A DNA stretch of 64,000 nucleotides from Thalassospira lucentensis MCCC 1A00383 = DSM 14000 (GTDB lineage Bacteria > Pseudomonadota > Alphaproteobacteria > Rhodospirillales > Thalassospiraceae), in the NCBI RefSeq assembly GCF_000421265.1, contig NZ_ATWN01000014.1, positions 1 through 64,000 on the forward strand, given 5' to 3'. Position numbers and translations under genes: made by a program. A model generated the notes under the pieces. The model made no database searches and was not told the origin of the DNA. It worked only from the letters and a program-made list of their open reading frames with translations. This document shows positions 53,629 to 63,689 of the stretch, one piece after another (within the stretch, counting starts at the first letter, position 1; every line of letters begins with the position of its first letter).

Positions 53629-55422
53629 ATGGCTGAAAAACTTATCAAATCAAATATTTTGCTCAGCCGCATGCGCCGTTTGGCTAAAAGCGAGCAATTG
53701 GTTTTGTCGATACTGGCCTTGGCGGTTGGTGCCTTGGCTGGCGGCGGGACAATCCTGTTTCGCGACGGGATTTTACTTGTGCAGTCATTTGTCTATGGCT
53801 GGGGTGAAGAGTCCCTTCATGAGCATATGAAGGGACTGAGCAACTGGCATCTGATCCTTGGCCCGACGGCGGGTGGGCTTTTGGTCGGTATTTTCATTTA
53901 CAAGTTTCTACCCGAACGGCGGGCGCATGGTGTGGCCGATGTGATTGATGCAGCGTCCTTTCACGATGCGCGCATGTCGACGCGCTGCGGGATCAAAAGT
54001 GCGCTTGCCAGTGCGGTGTCACTGGGCAGCGGGGCATCGCTTGGCCGTGAAGGGCCGGTTGTCCATATGGGGGCATCCTTTGGCGCATGGCTTGCGCGTA
54101 TCCTGCATCTACGCCGCAGTGCTGCGCGAACGCTTTTGGGATGTGGTGTGGCATCGGCGGTGGCGGCCTCTTTTAATGCGCCATTGGCCGGGGTGTTCTT
54201 TGCCCATGAAGTCGCCCTTGGTCACTATGCCCGGACCTCATTTGCACCGATTGTCATGTCATCGGTGATGGGGACTGTGATTACGCGTCTTTATTATGGT
54301 TCCGACGTTGCCTTTTTAATTCCGTCCCATGAAATCCAGTCATTCTGGGAATTCCCGGCCTTCGCCCTGTTGGGCCTTTTGGCCGGGGTTGCGGCAATGC
54401 TGACTGTGCGCGCTATCGCCGTTGTGCAAAAGGTTGCTGATCGGGGGCGCGCACCGCTTTGGCTGCGTCCGGCAATTGCCGGCTTGATTGTTGGCGTTGT
54501 TGGCCTTGGCTTCCCACAAGTCTTTGGGGTTGGCTACGGTGCAATGAATGATGCGCTGTATGAAGCCTATAGCTTGGCTTTCCTGATCGGTTTGTTGTTT
54601 GCCAAGGCTTTTGTCGTTGCGATCTGTATGGGGCTTGGTTTTGCCGGCGGCATGTTTAGTCCGTCCTTGTTCCTTGGGGCGATGTTGGGCGGCGCGTTTG
54701 GTATTTTTGCGACCCATGTGTTTCCTGATCTGTCGTCCGGGCATGGGGCCTATACCCTTGTCGGGATGGGGGCGGTGGCGGCCGCCGTTCTGGGCGCACC
54801 GATTTCGACAACCCTGATCATCTTTGAGCTGACCGGCGATTATGAATTAACGGTCGCAGTGATGTTGGCGTCCGTTCTGGCATCGGTGATCATGGATCAG
54901 TTCAATGGCGGTTCGTTCTTCCAGTGGCAGCTTAAATGTCGCGGCCTTTCGACCCGCTGGGGCCGGGAGGTCAACCTTCTGCGCATGATGAAGGTCGCTG
55001 ACATCATGAAACGCGAATACGAAACAGTTCCCCTGACGGACGGCCTGCCAGCCGTGCGCGAAAAGCTGATTAATGCGCCTTATTCCGAACTGTTTGTCGT
55101 TGACGAAAACGGAAAGCTGCACGGCACGATCACACTGACCGATTTGCGCCACGCGGCGTTTGATCTCAATCTGGGCGATGAAGTGACGGCGGGCCAGGTT
55201 GCGCGTTCCAAGCCACCAGTGCTTTATCGCACCGATAGCATCGAAAAAGCCGTTCGTTTAATGGAAGAAACCGGCGAAGAACATTTGCCGGTTCTCGATG
55301 ATGATCAAGAACGCCAAATGATCGGTTTCGTCCATGAAAAGGATGCGATGATGGCCTACAACAACGCGCTTTTGGAATTGCAAAGCGAAGAACGCGGGGA
55401 TGCCCCGCCGAAGCTGTTTTGA
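53629..55422 (+). CDS. ClC-family chloride channel/antiporter with C-terminal CBS pair
   Basis: This 597-residue protein has a ClC core with the gating-glutamate motif GREGP inside GSGASLGREGPVVHMGASFG, and a second selectivity stretch GFAGGMFSPSLFLGAMLGG. Two CBS domains follow (about residues 470-590) that may bind nucleotides. The first selectivity motif reads GSGAS rather than GSGIP. ATG 53629 is chosen, GCGGAA being just upstream; a TTG at 53593 is possible. Confidence 0.92.
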   Translation: MAEKLIKSNILLSRMRRLAKSEQLVLSILALAVGALAGGGTILFRDGILLVQSFVYGWGEESLHEHMKGLSNWHLILGPTAGGLLVGIFIYKFLPERRAHGVADVIDAASFHDARMSTRCGIKSALASAVSLGSGASLGREGPVVHMGASFGAWLARILHLRRSAARTLLGCGVASAVAASFNAPLAGVFFAHEVALGHYARTSFAPIVMSSVMGTVITRLYYGSDVAFLIPSHEIQSFWEFPAFALLGLLAGVAAMLTVRAIAVVQKVADRGRAPLWLRPAIAGLIVGVVGLGFPQVFGVGYGAMNDALYEAYSLAFLIGLLFAKAFVVAICMGLGFAGGMFSPSLFLGAMLGGAFGIFATHVFPDLSSGHGAYTLVGMGAVAAAVLGAPISTTLIIFELTGDYELTVAVMLASVLASVIMDQFNGGSFFQWQLKCRGLSTRWGREVNLLRMMKVADIMKREYETVPLTDGLPAVREKLINAPYSELFVVDENGKLHGTITLTDLRHAAFDLNLGDEVTAGQVARSKPPVLYRTDSIEKAVRLMEETGEEHLPVLDDDQERQMIGFVHEKDAMMAYNNALLELQSEERGDAPPKLF

Positions 55423-55435
55423 TCTGGGTGCGCTT

Positions 55436-56575
55436 ATGGGGACGGTTCATAGACCCGCAAAGCTTCATCTGATTGCCGGTGCGCGCCCGAACTTCATGAA
55501 AATTGCCCCACTTTGGCATGCGCTAAAAGATACGTCAGACATTGCGCCGGTCTTTGTTCATACGGGCCAGCACACAAATTCTGCCATGTCGTCCGAGGTC
55601 TGGCGTGACCTTGGTCTGCCCGCACCGGACGATCATCTGATGCCCTTGGACGCAGGCCAGACCACAGAACGTCCATCTTTCCCAAACGATGCAATGAGGG
55701 CAGCCTATAAGGCGCTGTGTCAGGCGGACCGACCCGACGCCGTTTTGGTCGTCGGGGATGTTAGCTCCGCTCTTGCCTGTGCGACGGTTGCCCATGAATT
55801 GGCAATTCCCCTGATCCACCTCGAAGCAGGCTTGCGCAGTTTTGATGCGCGCATGATCGAAGAAACCAACCGCATTGAAATAGACCATTTGTCGGACCTG
55901 TTGCTGACACCATCCCCGGATGCAGATCAAAACCTGATCCACGAAGGGATTGCGATGGACCGCATCGTGCGTGTTGGTAACATCATGATCGACAGTCTGG
56001 AACGCCAACGCCCGGCTATTGACGCCGCCCGGATGTGTCACGCATTGGGGTTGGAACGCGATGGCTACGGGCTGGTAACATTGCATCGCCCGGAAAACGT
56101 TGATGATCCCAAACGCCTGATTGCGATCATGGCTGAACTTGAAAAACTGGCCGAACGCCAACCGATTATCTTTCCTGTTCACCCACGCACACAAAGCGCA
56201 CTTCGTCTGATTGGGTGGCGACCATCCCATCCCCAGATAGCTTTACAGCTGTGCGAGCCGATGCCCTATGCGGGCTTTATCAGTCTGATTTTGACAGCCC
56301 GTTTCGTTGTGACGGATTCGGGCGGCCTACAGGAAGAAACCAGTTATCTCGGTGTTGATTGTTTTACGCTGCGCGATACGACGGAACGTCCGGTGACTGT
56401 CACCCATGGGACGAATAAACTGGTGACGCTGGATAATATGATTTCCACCATTGAACAGTGTGACCCATATGACTTAAGGCGAGGTGCTTCCCCGATTGAG
56501 CTATGGGATGGCAAAGCGGCAACTCGGGTTGTTGCGGCTCTCCGTGATTTTATTGCGCGTATGCCTCGTTCCTGA
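55436..56575 (+). CDS. wecB: UDP-N-acetylglucosamine 2-epimerase (WecB type, non-hydrolysing)
   Basis: This 379-residue protein matches the WecB fold: AGARPNFMKIAPLWHAL, HLEAGLRSFD, EETNRIEIDHLSD, the catalytic-region LVTLHRPENV and VTDSGGLQEE. It converts UDP-GlcNAc to UDP-ManNAc for cell-surface glycans. No other surface-polysaccharide gene is nearby, so its pathway partners lie elsewhere. ATG 55436 follows the ClC stop by 13 bp; an in-frame ATG at 55400 inside the ClC gene is less likely. Confidence 0.9.
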   Translation: MGTVHRPAKLHLIAGARPNFMKIAPLWHALKDTSDIAPVFVHTGQHTNSAMSSEVWRDLGLPAPDDHLMPLDAGQTTERPSFPNDAMRAAYKALCQADRPDAVLVVGDVSSALACATVAHELAIPLIHLEAGLRSFDARMIEETNRIEIDHLSDLLLTPSPDADQNLIHEGIAMDRIVRVGNIMIDSLERQRPAIDAARMCHALGLERDGYGLVTLHRPENVDDPKRLIAIMAELEKLAERQPIIFPVHPRTQSALRLIGWRPSHPQIALQLCEPMPYAGFISLILTARFVVTDSGGLQEETSYLGVDCFTLRDTTERPVTVTHGTNKLVTLDNMISTIEQCDPYDLRRGASPIELWDGKAATRVVAALRDFIARMPRS

Positions 56576-56737
56576 GTGGTGTGTCACGGATGATGCGGCA
56601 AAACGGGCGCAAAAAGTGTCATTGGGCCGGGAAAGAGTTGGCCGATGTTCCTGATTTGTTGCAATATGTAAAAAATTCAGTCGCCCGGTCGGGATGCAAG
56701 ACTGGCCCTCTGACCACAGCGTGATATATATGCCGTC

Positions 56738-59092
56738 ATGATGGATGATCCCTTCGAAATTGATGAATTCGCCGCCAGCCCGGAAATGCGCTTATCAGAC
56801 GCTCCGGCCCCGGCATATCTTGACAACCTGAATGCCGAGCAGCGCGACGCTGTCGAAACGCTGGATGGGCCGTTGCTGGTTCTGGCCGGTGCGGGCACCG
56901 GGAAAACCCGGGTTTTGACAACCCGGCTTGCGCATTTGCTTGAAACCAAGGCGCAAAGCGAACGCCTGCATCCCCATCAAATCCTTGCGGTGACCTTTAC
57001 CAACCGTGCGGCAAAGGAAATGCAGGAACGTGTCGCACAGGCCCTTGGTCGTCCGGTTGAAGGATGGTGGTTGGGAACGTTCCACTCGTTATCTGCCCGT
57101 TTGTTGCGCCGTCATGCCGATTTGATCGGGCTGCAATCAAATTTCACCATTCTTGATAGCGACGATCAGGTCCGTCTGCTTAAGCAGATCATGGACGCCG
57201 AACAGATCGATCCAAAAAAATGGCCTGCCAAGCAGCTGATGGGCATCATTCAGCGCTGGAAGGACAAGGGCCTGACACCTGAGCGCGTCAATGAAAGTGT
57301 CGAGTTCGCCAACGGCGGGGCCAAGCACCTGTATCAGATTTATCAAGATCGCCTGAAGGTTTTGAATGCCTGCGATTTTGGTGATCTCTTGCTGCATTGC
57401 CTGACCCTGTTTCAAAAGCACCCCGACGTGCTCAAGCAGTATCAAAACACCTTCCGCTATATCCTTGTTGATGAGTACCAAGATACCAACGTCGCGCAGT
57501 ACCTTTGGCTGCGCGCGATGGCGATGGTTCACCGCAATATTTGCTGTGTCGGTGATGATGATCAGGCGATCTATAGCTGGCGCGGGGCCGAGGTTGGCAA
57601 CATCCTGCGGTTTGAGTCTGATTTCCCCGGGGCCAAGGTTGTCAAACTTGAACAAAATTATCGTTCAACCCCGCATATTCTTGCCGCCGCATCCAAGCTG
57701 ATTACATTCAACGATGGCCGTCTGGGCAAACAGCTTTGGACTGAACTGGATACCGGCGAAAAGGTCTTTGTCAAAGGTGTCTGGGACGGGGAGGCAGAGG
57801 CACGCTTGGTCGGTGAAGACATCGAGGCACTTCAGCGTAATGGCATTGGTGCCGCGCAGATGGCGATCCTTGTGCGTGCCGGTTTCCAAACCCGTGAGTT
57901 TGAAGAACGGCTGATCACCCTTGGCATTCCGTACCGGGTTGTTGGCGGACCACGTTTCTACGAACGCCAGGAAATCCGCGATGCGCTGGCCTATATCCGC
58001 ATGGTCGCACAGCCCAATGACAGTCTGGCGTTTGAACGCATCGTCAATGTGCCCAAGCGCGGTGTGGGTAAGGCCACACTTCAGACCCTGCATCAATATT
58101 CGCGTGATCAGGCGATACCGCTGCCCGCTGCCGCCCGCGATTTGATCGATACCGAAGAACTCAAACCCAAGATGCGTCAAAGCATCGGCGGGTTGCTGGG
58201 CGATTTTAAACGCTGGGGCGAAATGCTGGCCGACAAGTCGCATGTTGAGGTGGTGCAGGCCGTGCTGGATGAAAGCGGCTATACCGATATGTGGCGCACC
58301 TCCAAGGAAATTGACGCCCCCGGTCGGTTGGAAAACCTAAGTGCGCTTGTCTCCGCCATTGGTGAGTTTGAAAACCTGACCAGCTTCCTTGAACATGTGT
58401 CGTTGGTGATGGAAAACGTCCAAAACGATGCGGACGAAAAAGTCACCATCATGACCCTGCATGCCGCCAAGGGCCTTGAATTTGACTATGTGTTCCTGCC
58501 CGGCTGGGAAGAAGGCGTCTTCCCCCATCAACGTGCGATGGATGAAAGCGGCGTTAAGGGCCTTGAGGAAGAACGTCGTCTGGCCTATGTCGGGATCACC
58601 CGTGCGCGCAAACGTGCCACGGTCCTTTATGCCGCCAACCGGCGGATTTATAACCAGTGGCAATCGGCCTTGCCGTCGCGGTTTGTCGATGAGCTGCCCG
58701 ATGAACATATTGACCGGATCAGTGATACCGGCCTTGGCGGGCATGGGGGCAATCATTCGCCCGGTGCCTGGGGGGCGGATGACTGGATGAAGATGCCAAG
58801 CTGGGCCGATGAAAGTTCAAACCGCAATCAGGTTCTGGGTGCGGGGGAACGTAAATTTGCCTCAAGCGGCTGGCAGGACCGAATGCGCAAAAACGTCATT
58901 GACGTTAAGCCCGACGGCGACGTCAGCTTTAGCAGCAATTCGAAATCGTCGAAGTACAAGGTCGGGGACGCGGTACGTCACCGTAAATTCGGACCGGGCA
59001 CGGTAAGCGCAGTTGAAGGCAACAAGCTTGAAATCCATTTCGAAGGTGTCGGGACAAAGAAAGTGGTCGACAGCTTTATCCTGCCGGGGTAA
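56738..59092 (+). CDS. UvrD/PcrA-type DNA helicase
   Basis: This 784-residue superfamily 1A helicase has Walker A AGAGTGKTR near residue 50, motif Ia TFTNRAAKEM, motif II DEYQDTN, motif III DDDQAIYSWRGA, motif IV LEQNYRST, motif V MTLHAAKGLEFD and motif VI VGITRARKR. A C-terminal Tudor-like domain (VGDAVRHRKFGPGTV) is present. It unwinds DNA 3'-5' in nucleotide-excision and mismatch repair. The N-terminal 20 acidic residues are an extension typical of alphaproteobacterial UvrD. Confidence 0.94.
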   Translation: MMDDPFEIDEFAASPEMRLSDAPAPAYLDNLNAEQRDAVETLDGPLLVLAGAGTGKTRVLTTRLAHLLETKAQSERLHPHQILAVTFTNRAAKEMQERVAQALGRPVEGWWLGTFHSLSARLLRRHADLIGLQSNFTILDSDDQVRLLKQIMDAEQIDPKKWPAKQLMGIIQRWKDKGLTPERVNESVEFANGGAKHLYQIYQDRLKVLNACDFGDLLLHCLTLFQKHPDVLKQYQNTFRYILVDEYQDTNVAQYLWLRAMAMVHRNICCVGDDDQAIYSWRGAEVGNILRFESDFPGAKVVKLEQNYRSTPHILAAASKLITFNDGRLGKQLWTELDTGEKVFVKGVWDGEAEARLVGEDIEALQRNGIGAAQMAILVRAGFQTREFEERLITLGIPYRVVGGPRFYERQEIRDALAYIRMVAQPNDSLAFERIVNVPKRGVGKATLQTLHQYSRDQAIPLPAAARDLIDTEELKPKMRQSIGGLLGDFKRWGEMLADKSHVEVVQAVLDESGYTDMWRTSKEIDAPGRLENLSALVSAIGEFENLTSFLEHVSLVMENVQNDADEKVTIMTLHAAKGLEFDYVFLPGWEEGVFPHQRAMDESGVKGLEEERRLAYVGITRARKRATVLYAANRRIYNQWQSALPSRFVDELPDEHIDRISDTGLGGHGGNHSPGAWGADDWMKMPSWADESSNRNQVLGAGERKFASSGWQDRMRKNVIDVKPDGDVSFSSNSKSSKYKVGDAVRHRKFGPGTVSAVEGNKLEIHFEGVGTKKVVDSFILPG

Positions 59093-59166
59093 GCCCCGGA
59101 TCAAATTTCAGGAAGACTGATTAACCGGGCGGCGATTGCGCGCAGCCCTGACAAGCGAGAAGCAAT

Positions 59167-60048
59167 ATGACCGAACCCGTCCTAAGCTATAACTTCCAGT
59201 TCGAAGTTAATGGCGCCTATGCCGCGGCCTTTGCCGATGCGCTGTTTGAATATTGTGATGCGCTGTCACACTTTGAACGCGACGGTGATCCAGACGGCCC
59301 GTGGCGCATTGAAGGTTTCGCAGGTCAACCGTTTGATAAGGGCGAAGTCGAAACCGCGGTGTCGATCATGGCATCCGCCATGGGGATTGATACACCTGCG
59401 GTAAGCTTTGGCACCTATGAGCCAAAAGACTGGGTCAGTGAGAACCTGCGCAGCTTCAAGCCGATTTCGGTCGGACGTTTTTATGTCCATGGATCGCATT
59501 GGGGCGAAGGCGTTCCGGTGGCCAAAACCGGGCTTCAGGTCGATGCCGGACTGGCATTTGGCTCGGGTGAGCATCAGACCACCAAGGGATGTCTGGCCGC
59601 GATTGACTGGATGGCGAAAAAAGGCTCGCGTCTGAACGCACTTGATATGGGCTGTGGGTCGGGCATTCTGGGCATGGCCTGTGCCAAAACATGGCGTTGC
59701 CCGGTTGTGATGGCCGATATTGATCCGGCATCTGTGCGTGTGGCGCGTGAAAATGCCAAAATCAACAAGATTGCCGATCTGGTCACCGCCATTCACTCCA
59801 ACGGTTTTCAGGATACCCGCATTCGGGGGGCTGGGCATTACGACATTGTTTGTGCCAACATTCTTGCCCGGCCGTTGCGGGCCATGGCACGTGATTTGAC
59901 CAGCACCCTGTCTAACGACGGTGTTGTGATCCTGTCGGGCCTGCTATCGCATCAGGAACAGTTTGTCCTGTCGGCCTACCGCGAAGTTGGCCTGTCGCTG
60001 ATTAAGCGGTTCAAGGTCGAAAACTGGACGACACTTCTGGTCGGCTAA
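59167..60048 (+). CDS. prmA: Ribosomal protein L11 methyltransferase (PrmA)
   Basis: This 293-residue methyltransferase has the SAM motif LDMGCGSGILGMACAK and PrmA hallmarks GLAFGSGEHQTTKGCL and IVCANILARPLRAMA. It trimethylates ribosomal protein L11. It follows uvrD by 74 bp and precedes a strong terminator. Confidence 0.94.
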   Translation: MTEPVLSYNFQFEVNGAYAAAFADALFEYCDALSHFERDGDPDGPWRIEGFAGQPFDKGEVETAVSIMASAMGIDTPAVSFGTYEPKDWVSENLRSFKPISVGRFYVHGSHWGEGVPVAKTGLQVDAGLAFGSGEHQTTKGCLAAIDWMAKKGSRLNALDMGCGSGILGMACAKTWRCPVVMADIDPASVRVARENAKINKIADLVTAIHSNGFQDTRIRGAGHYDIVCANILARPLRAMARDLTSTLSNDGVVILSGLLSHQEQFVLSAYREVGLSLIKRFKVENWTTLLVG

Positions 60049-60069
60049 GCCGAACGGATATCGGAATTC

Positions 60070-60097
60070 AAAAGGCCACGCAGTGCGTGGTCTTTTT
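60070..60097 (+). terminator. Intrinsic terminator after prmA
   Basis: AAAGGCCACGC pairs with GCGTGGTCTTT (one G-T wobble) around a very short loop, followed by TT. It begins 21 nt after the prmA stop and may serve both uvrD and prmA. Confidence 0.88.
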
Positions 60098-60133
60098 GCA
60101 TTTTGACGCAAAAGAAAGTCGGGGAGGCGGTCT

Positions 60134-60871
60134 TTACCGCCCACCCGATACGTCAAGAATGCTACCGGTGACATAAGACGCATCGTCTGAGATCAGCCAG
60201 TAAATACTTTGGGCAACTTCGTCCGCTGCACCCGCCCGACCAAGCGCGCAGGCCGGTCCCAGTTCTTTGACACGTTCAGGGCGGCCAACGCTGGCATGAA
60301 TTTCGGTATCAATGATGCCGGGACGCACAGCATTCACCCGAATGCCCTTGGGCCCAAGTTCCTTGGCCAAGCCGATGGTCAGGGTATCAACAGCCCCCTT
60401 TGACCCGGCGTAATCAACATATTCATCCGGGGAGCCGAGTTTTGCCGCAACCGAGGATACATTCACAAGTGCCCCGCCCGATGACAACATGCGCGCAGCT
60501 TCGCGCGCCACCAGATAAGCCCCAAGAACATTGGTGTCAAAAACCGCCTTCATGCGGTCAAGGTCCATATCGGCAAGCGAGCTTTTTGGCGCAACAATCC
60601 CGGCATTATTGACCACCCCGTCAAGCGGGCCAAACCGTTCGTGGGCGGCGGCGAAAAAATCGGCAACGCTATTTTCGTCGCGCACATCACATTTGCGCGC
60701 AAAGGCATTGCCGGTAAACCCGGCCCGTTCACATATCGCACAGGTTTGATCGGCACTTTCCCGATTGCCGACAAAACTGATGGCGACGTTCCATCCCTTG
60801 CGGGCAAAAAGAACGGCCGTTGCGCGCCCAATGCCGCGTGATCCGCCGGTGATAAGGATTGTCTTGGTCAT
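60134..60871 (-). CDS. Short-chain dehydrogenase/reductase
   Basis: This 245-residue SDR has TGGSRGIG near the N-terminus, NNAG, a Ser-Tyr-Lys set (NVSSVAAK, YVDYAGSKGAVD) and the C-terminal SYVTGSILDVSGGR. It resembles glucose-1-dehydrogenase or 3-oxoacyl-ACP-reductase-like enzymes of unknown substrate. ATG 60871 follows GGGGTGG; 11 further in-frame codons upstream lack support. It is convergent with prmA. Confidence 0.9.
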   Translation of the reverse strand: MTKTILITGGSRGIGRATAVLFARKGWNVAISFVGNRESADQTCAICERAGFTGNAFARKCDVRDENSVADFFAAAHERFGPLDGVVNNAGIVAPKSSLADMDLDRMKAVFDTNVLGAYLVAREAARMLSSGGALVNVSSVAAKLGSPDEYVDYAGSKGAVDTLTIGLAKELGPKGIRVNAVRPGIIDTEIHASVGRPERVKELGPACALGRAGAADEVAQSIYWLISDDASYVTGSILDVSGGR

Positions 60872-60935
60872 AGCCACCCCAAAAATGGTCTTTGTTTTGT
60901 GCACTATGGCGCGGCGGGGCGCGCTTGGTCAAAAA

Positions 60936-60970
60936 GAAACGGCCCTGCTGTGGAGAAGCAGGGCCGTTTC
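60936..60970 (-). terminator. Strong minus-strand terminator with a 14-bp perfect stem
   Basis: GAAACGGCCCTGCT pairs with AGCAGGGCCGTTTC around a 7-nt loop. On the minus strand the stem is followed by TTTTT, but on the plus strand it is not. It must therefore end a minus-strand transcript starting to the right, which supports the short gene at 61065-61256. It lies just upstream of the SDR gene. Confidence 0.92.
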
Positions 60971-61064
60971 AGAGGGAAGAGACAAAAATTACCGCTAGGA
61001 CCATGAACCTTGATCCTGCGTTGCGTCTTTTGGCATCCGACCAGTCCGGGCGGGATTGATCCGG

Positions 61065-61256
61065 TTAATCCTTGTCCTGTGTGTCGATTTTACCGATTGG
61101 CGATCGGTAGTTTTCATCGTCTGCCAGATGGGCAGGGCCAGTATCAAGGCCGAGCGCTGTTTTTTGACCGAGGGCCAGGCGCTCAAGACCGTCATAGGCC
61201 GTCTGTCGACGACGAGATTGTACGATACTCAGGGCAGTAATAGGAAAACGGATCAC
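61065..61256 (-). CDS. Probable short basic protein (63 residues), unknown function
   Basis: A frame starting with GTG at 61256 (first residues after Met: IRFPITALSIVQSRRRQTAYD) has AGGAGA about 11 nt upstream and ends 94 bp before a strong minus-strand terminator. The N-terminal half is basic and the C-terminal half acidic. The layout loosely recalls short DUF1127-like alphaproteobacterial proteins, but I do not claim membership. No other gene explains that terminator. Confidence 0.45.
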   Translation of the reverse strand: MIRFPITALSIVQSRRRQTAYDGLERLALGQKTALGLDTGPAHLADDENYRSPIGKIDTQDKD

Positions 61257-61498
61257 CGTTCTTGGTCTCCTGCAAATTGACGTCCCGACAGGGCATCTTT
61301 TTGTCACGGACATGTAATAAGTTAATCTTTAGCTAATTTGTATTGCGAAGCTTGCAGGGCATTCATACCCCTGACGCATGTGAGGGTATAGGTCGTGGGT
61401 AAATGATATAAAATATGCGGAAAATCTTTGATGCTTGCGCGGGGTCGGTAACAACCCTTACATAGGGTGTCTGCCCCACGTACCGAAAGAGGATGTTC

Positions 61499-63523
61499 AT
61501 GACGATTTCCGGCGATGCCCAACTTGCAACTCTGCTTGAACGCGACAAGGTCCGTAAGGATGTTCGCGCTATCATTGACCTGATTGATGGTGTGCTTGCA
61601 GCAGCCGATGGTGATACGCGTACCGACTGGATTGACCTGATTGCGCCTTCGCCAAGTAATGAACTTACCTCGGCGTTACTCGCCCTGCGCGATGAACGCA
61701 AAGGGTTGTTTAAGGAAGCAAAGGACGATTTTGATCCGGCAGAACGCGTTGCGGCCTTGCGCACCTATTTGGCCGCCAAGGGCGTTGACGGTTTTATTGT
61801 GCCGCGCGCGGATGAACATCAGGGCGAAAATGTCCCGGCACGCGCTGAACGTCTGGCGTGGCTGACCGGTTTTACCGGCTCGGCCGGGGCGGCGGTGGTC
61901 CTTGCCGATAAGGCCGCCGTATTTGTCGATGGCCGCTATACCATTCAGGTGCGTCAGCAGGTTAACCGTGATCTGTTTGAATACCGCCATCTGGTCGATG
62001 AACCTGTTGTTGGCTGGCTGCATGACAATCTGAAAACCGGCCAGAAAATGGCCTATGACCCATGGCTGCATACGGTCCAGCAGGCCGCACATTTACGTTC
62101 TGCCTGTGAGGGTGTCGGTGCGGAACTGATCGCGATTGATACCAACCCGATTGACGCACTTTGGCACGCACAACTGGCCATGCCGCTTGGCCCGGTGCGC
62201 CCGCATCCGATTGAATATGCTGGAAAGTCCACGGCCGATAAACGTGTTCAAATTGCCGACGCACTTTCGCGTATTTCCTGTGACAGTGCCATTTTGTCGG
62301 CACCAGACAGCATTGCATGGCTTTTGAATATTCGTGGTGCCGATGTGCCGCAAACACCACTGGCACTTGGCTATGCCATCATCAACGGTGATGCTTCGGT
62401 GGAACTGTTCATCGATGACCGCAAAGTCGCACCTGAAACGGTTAACTGGCTGAAGGGCGAAGCAACCTTGCGTGCGCCGGGTGAATTGTCCGCCGCATTG
62501 AAGGCGATGGGCAATCAGTCCGTGCGACTGGATGAGGCAACCGCATCAGATTGGTTGCGCATGCAACTAAGTACTGCGGGGGCGACCGTTCGGGTCGGTC
62601 GTGATCCGATTGCCATTCCCAAGGCGTGTAAAAATGATGTCGAACTCGAAGGATCACGCAAAGCCCACAAACGGGACGGCGAAAAAATTATCCGCTACTT
62701 CAAGTGGCTTGACGAAGCAGCCGCCGACGGCAGCATTGATGAACGCGTTGCCGCCGACAAACTTTTGTCGCTGCGTGCCGAGGACCCGCTGTTTCGTGAT
62801 TCCAGTTTTGAAACCATTCCGGGCAGCGGCCCAAACGGTGCATTGTGCCATTATCGCAATACGCCCGAAAGTAATCGCAACCTGACACCCGGTGAGATTT
62901 TCCTGATTGATTCCGGCGGTCAGTATGTCGATGGCACGACCGACATTACCCGGACCACGGTGATTGGCGACCCCAGTCAGGAACACCGTGATCGCTTTAC
63001 CCGGGTTCTCAAAGGCCACATCGCACTGGCCCGCGCGATCTTCCCGGTTGGTACCACCGGTCAGCAGCTTGATACACTGGCGCGCATGCCGTTATGGGAA
63101 GTCGGTCTTGATTTTGATCATGGCACCGGGCACGGCGTTGGCAGTTACCTTGGCGTGCACGAAGGCCCGCAACGCATTTCCAAGGCGGCCAACAAGATTG
63201 CCCTGAAACCGGGGATGATCCTGTCGAACGAGCCGGGTTTCTATAAAGAAGGCGAATACGGTATTCGCATCGAAAACCTGATTGCGGTCACCGAAATCGA
63301 TGGACCGGTTGGCGCGGACCGTAAGATGCTTGGCTTTGAAACGCTGACCTTCTCGCCGATTGAGCGAAAATTGATCGATCCGGAATTGATGAATGCCGAT
63401 GAACTGCAGTGGCTTAATGACTACCACGCGCAGGTCTATGCCCTTTATGCCGATGATCTTGACGAAGATCACCTTGAATGGTTGCAAAAGGCAACCGCAC
63501 CGATCAAGAAAAAACGGGCATGA
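61499..63523 (+). CDS. pepP: Xaa-Pro aminopeptidase (M24B family)
   Basis: This 674-residue protein has an N-terminal extension of about 75 residues, two creatinase-like N-terminal domains and the M24 catalytic domain. Metal ligands are visible: two Asp in LIDSGGQYVDGTTDITRT, His in HGTGHGVGSYLGVHEGP, and Glu in ILSNEPGFY and GIRIENL. It removes N-terminal residues preceding proline. ATG 61499 is preferred over ATG 61493, as AGAGG then has normal spacing. The length fits the large cytosolic APP1 type. Confidence 0.92.
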   Translation: MTISGDAQLATLLERDKVRKDVRAIIDLIDGVLAAADGDTRTDWIDLIAPSPSNELTSALLALRDERKGLFKEAKDDFDPAERVAALRTYLAAKGVDGFIVPRADEHQGENVPARAERLAWLTGFTGSAGAAVVLADKAAVFVDGRYTIQVRQQVNRDLFEYRHLVDEPVVGWLHDNLKTGQKMAYDPWLHTVQQAAHLRSACEGVGAELIAIDTNPIDALWHAQLAMPLGPVRPHPIEYAGKSTADKRVQIADALSRISCDSAILSAPDSIAWLLNIRGADVPQTPLALGYAIINGDASVELFIDDRKVAPETVNWLKGEATLRAPGELSAALKAMGNQSVRLDEATASDWLRMQLSTAGATVRVGRDPIAIPKACKNDVELEGSRKAHKRDGEKIIRYFKWLDEAAADGSIDERVAADKLLSLRAEDPLFRDSSFETIPGSGPNGALCHYRNTPESNRNLTPGEIFLIDSGGQYVDGTTDITRTTVIGDPSQEHRDRFTRVLKGHIALARAIFPVGTTGQQLDTLARMPLWEVGLDFDHGTGHGVGSYLGVHEGPQRISKAANKIALKPGMILSNEPGFYKEGEYGIRIENLIAVTEIDGPVGADRKMLGFETLTFSPIERKLIDPELMNADELQWLNDYHAQVYALYADDLDEDHLEWLQKATAPIKKKRA

Positions 63524-63554
63524 TTGCGCAACGTTTTACCGCGATGTGAAAAAC

Positions 63555-63585
63555 AGAAGCCGCTCCGATCTTTGGGGCGGCTTTT
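63555..63585 (+). terminator. Intrinsic terminator after the aminopeptidase gene
   Basis: AAGCCGCTCC pairs with GGGGCGGCTT (one T-G wobble) around GATCTTT and runs into TTTTCGTCT. It begins 32 nt after the stop. Confidence 0.9.
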
Positions 63586-63689
63586 CGTCTGCTGGGAACT
63601 GACAATCACGTTCTGATCGTGTTAAGAATGGTCCATTGGATCGATTCAAATAAAGGCGGTTAACCGCTTGTTGATAACTGGAGGAAGAC

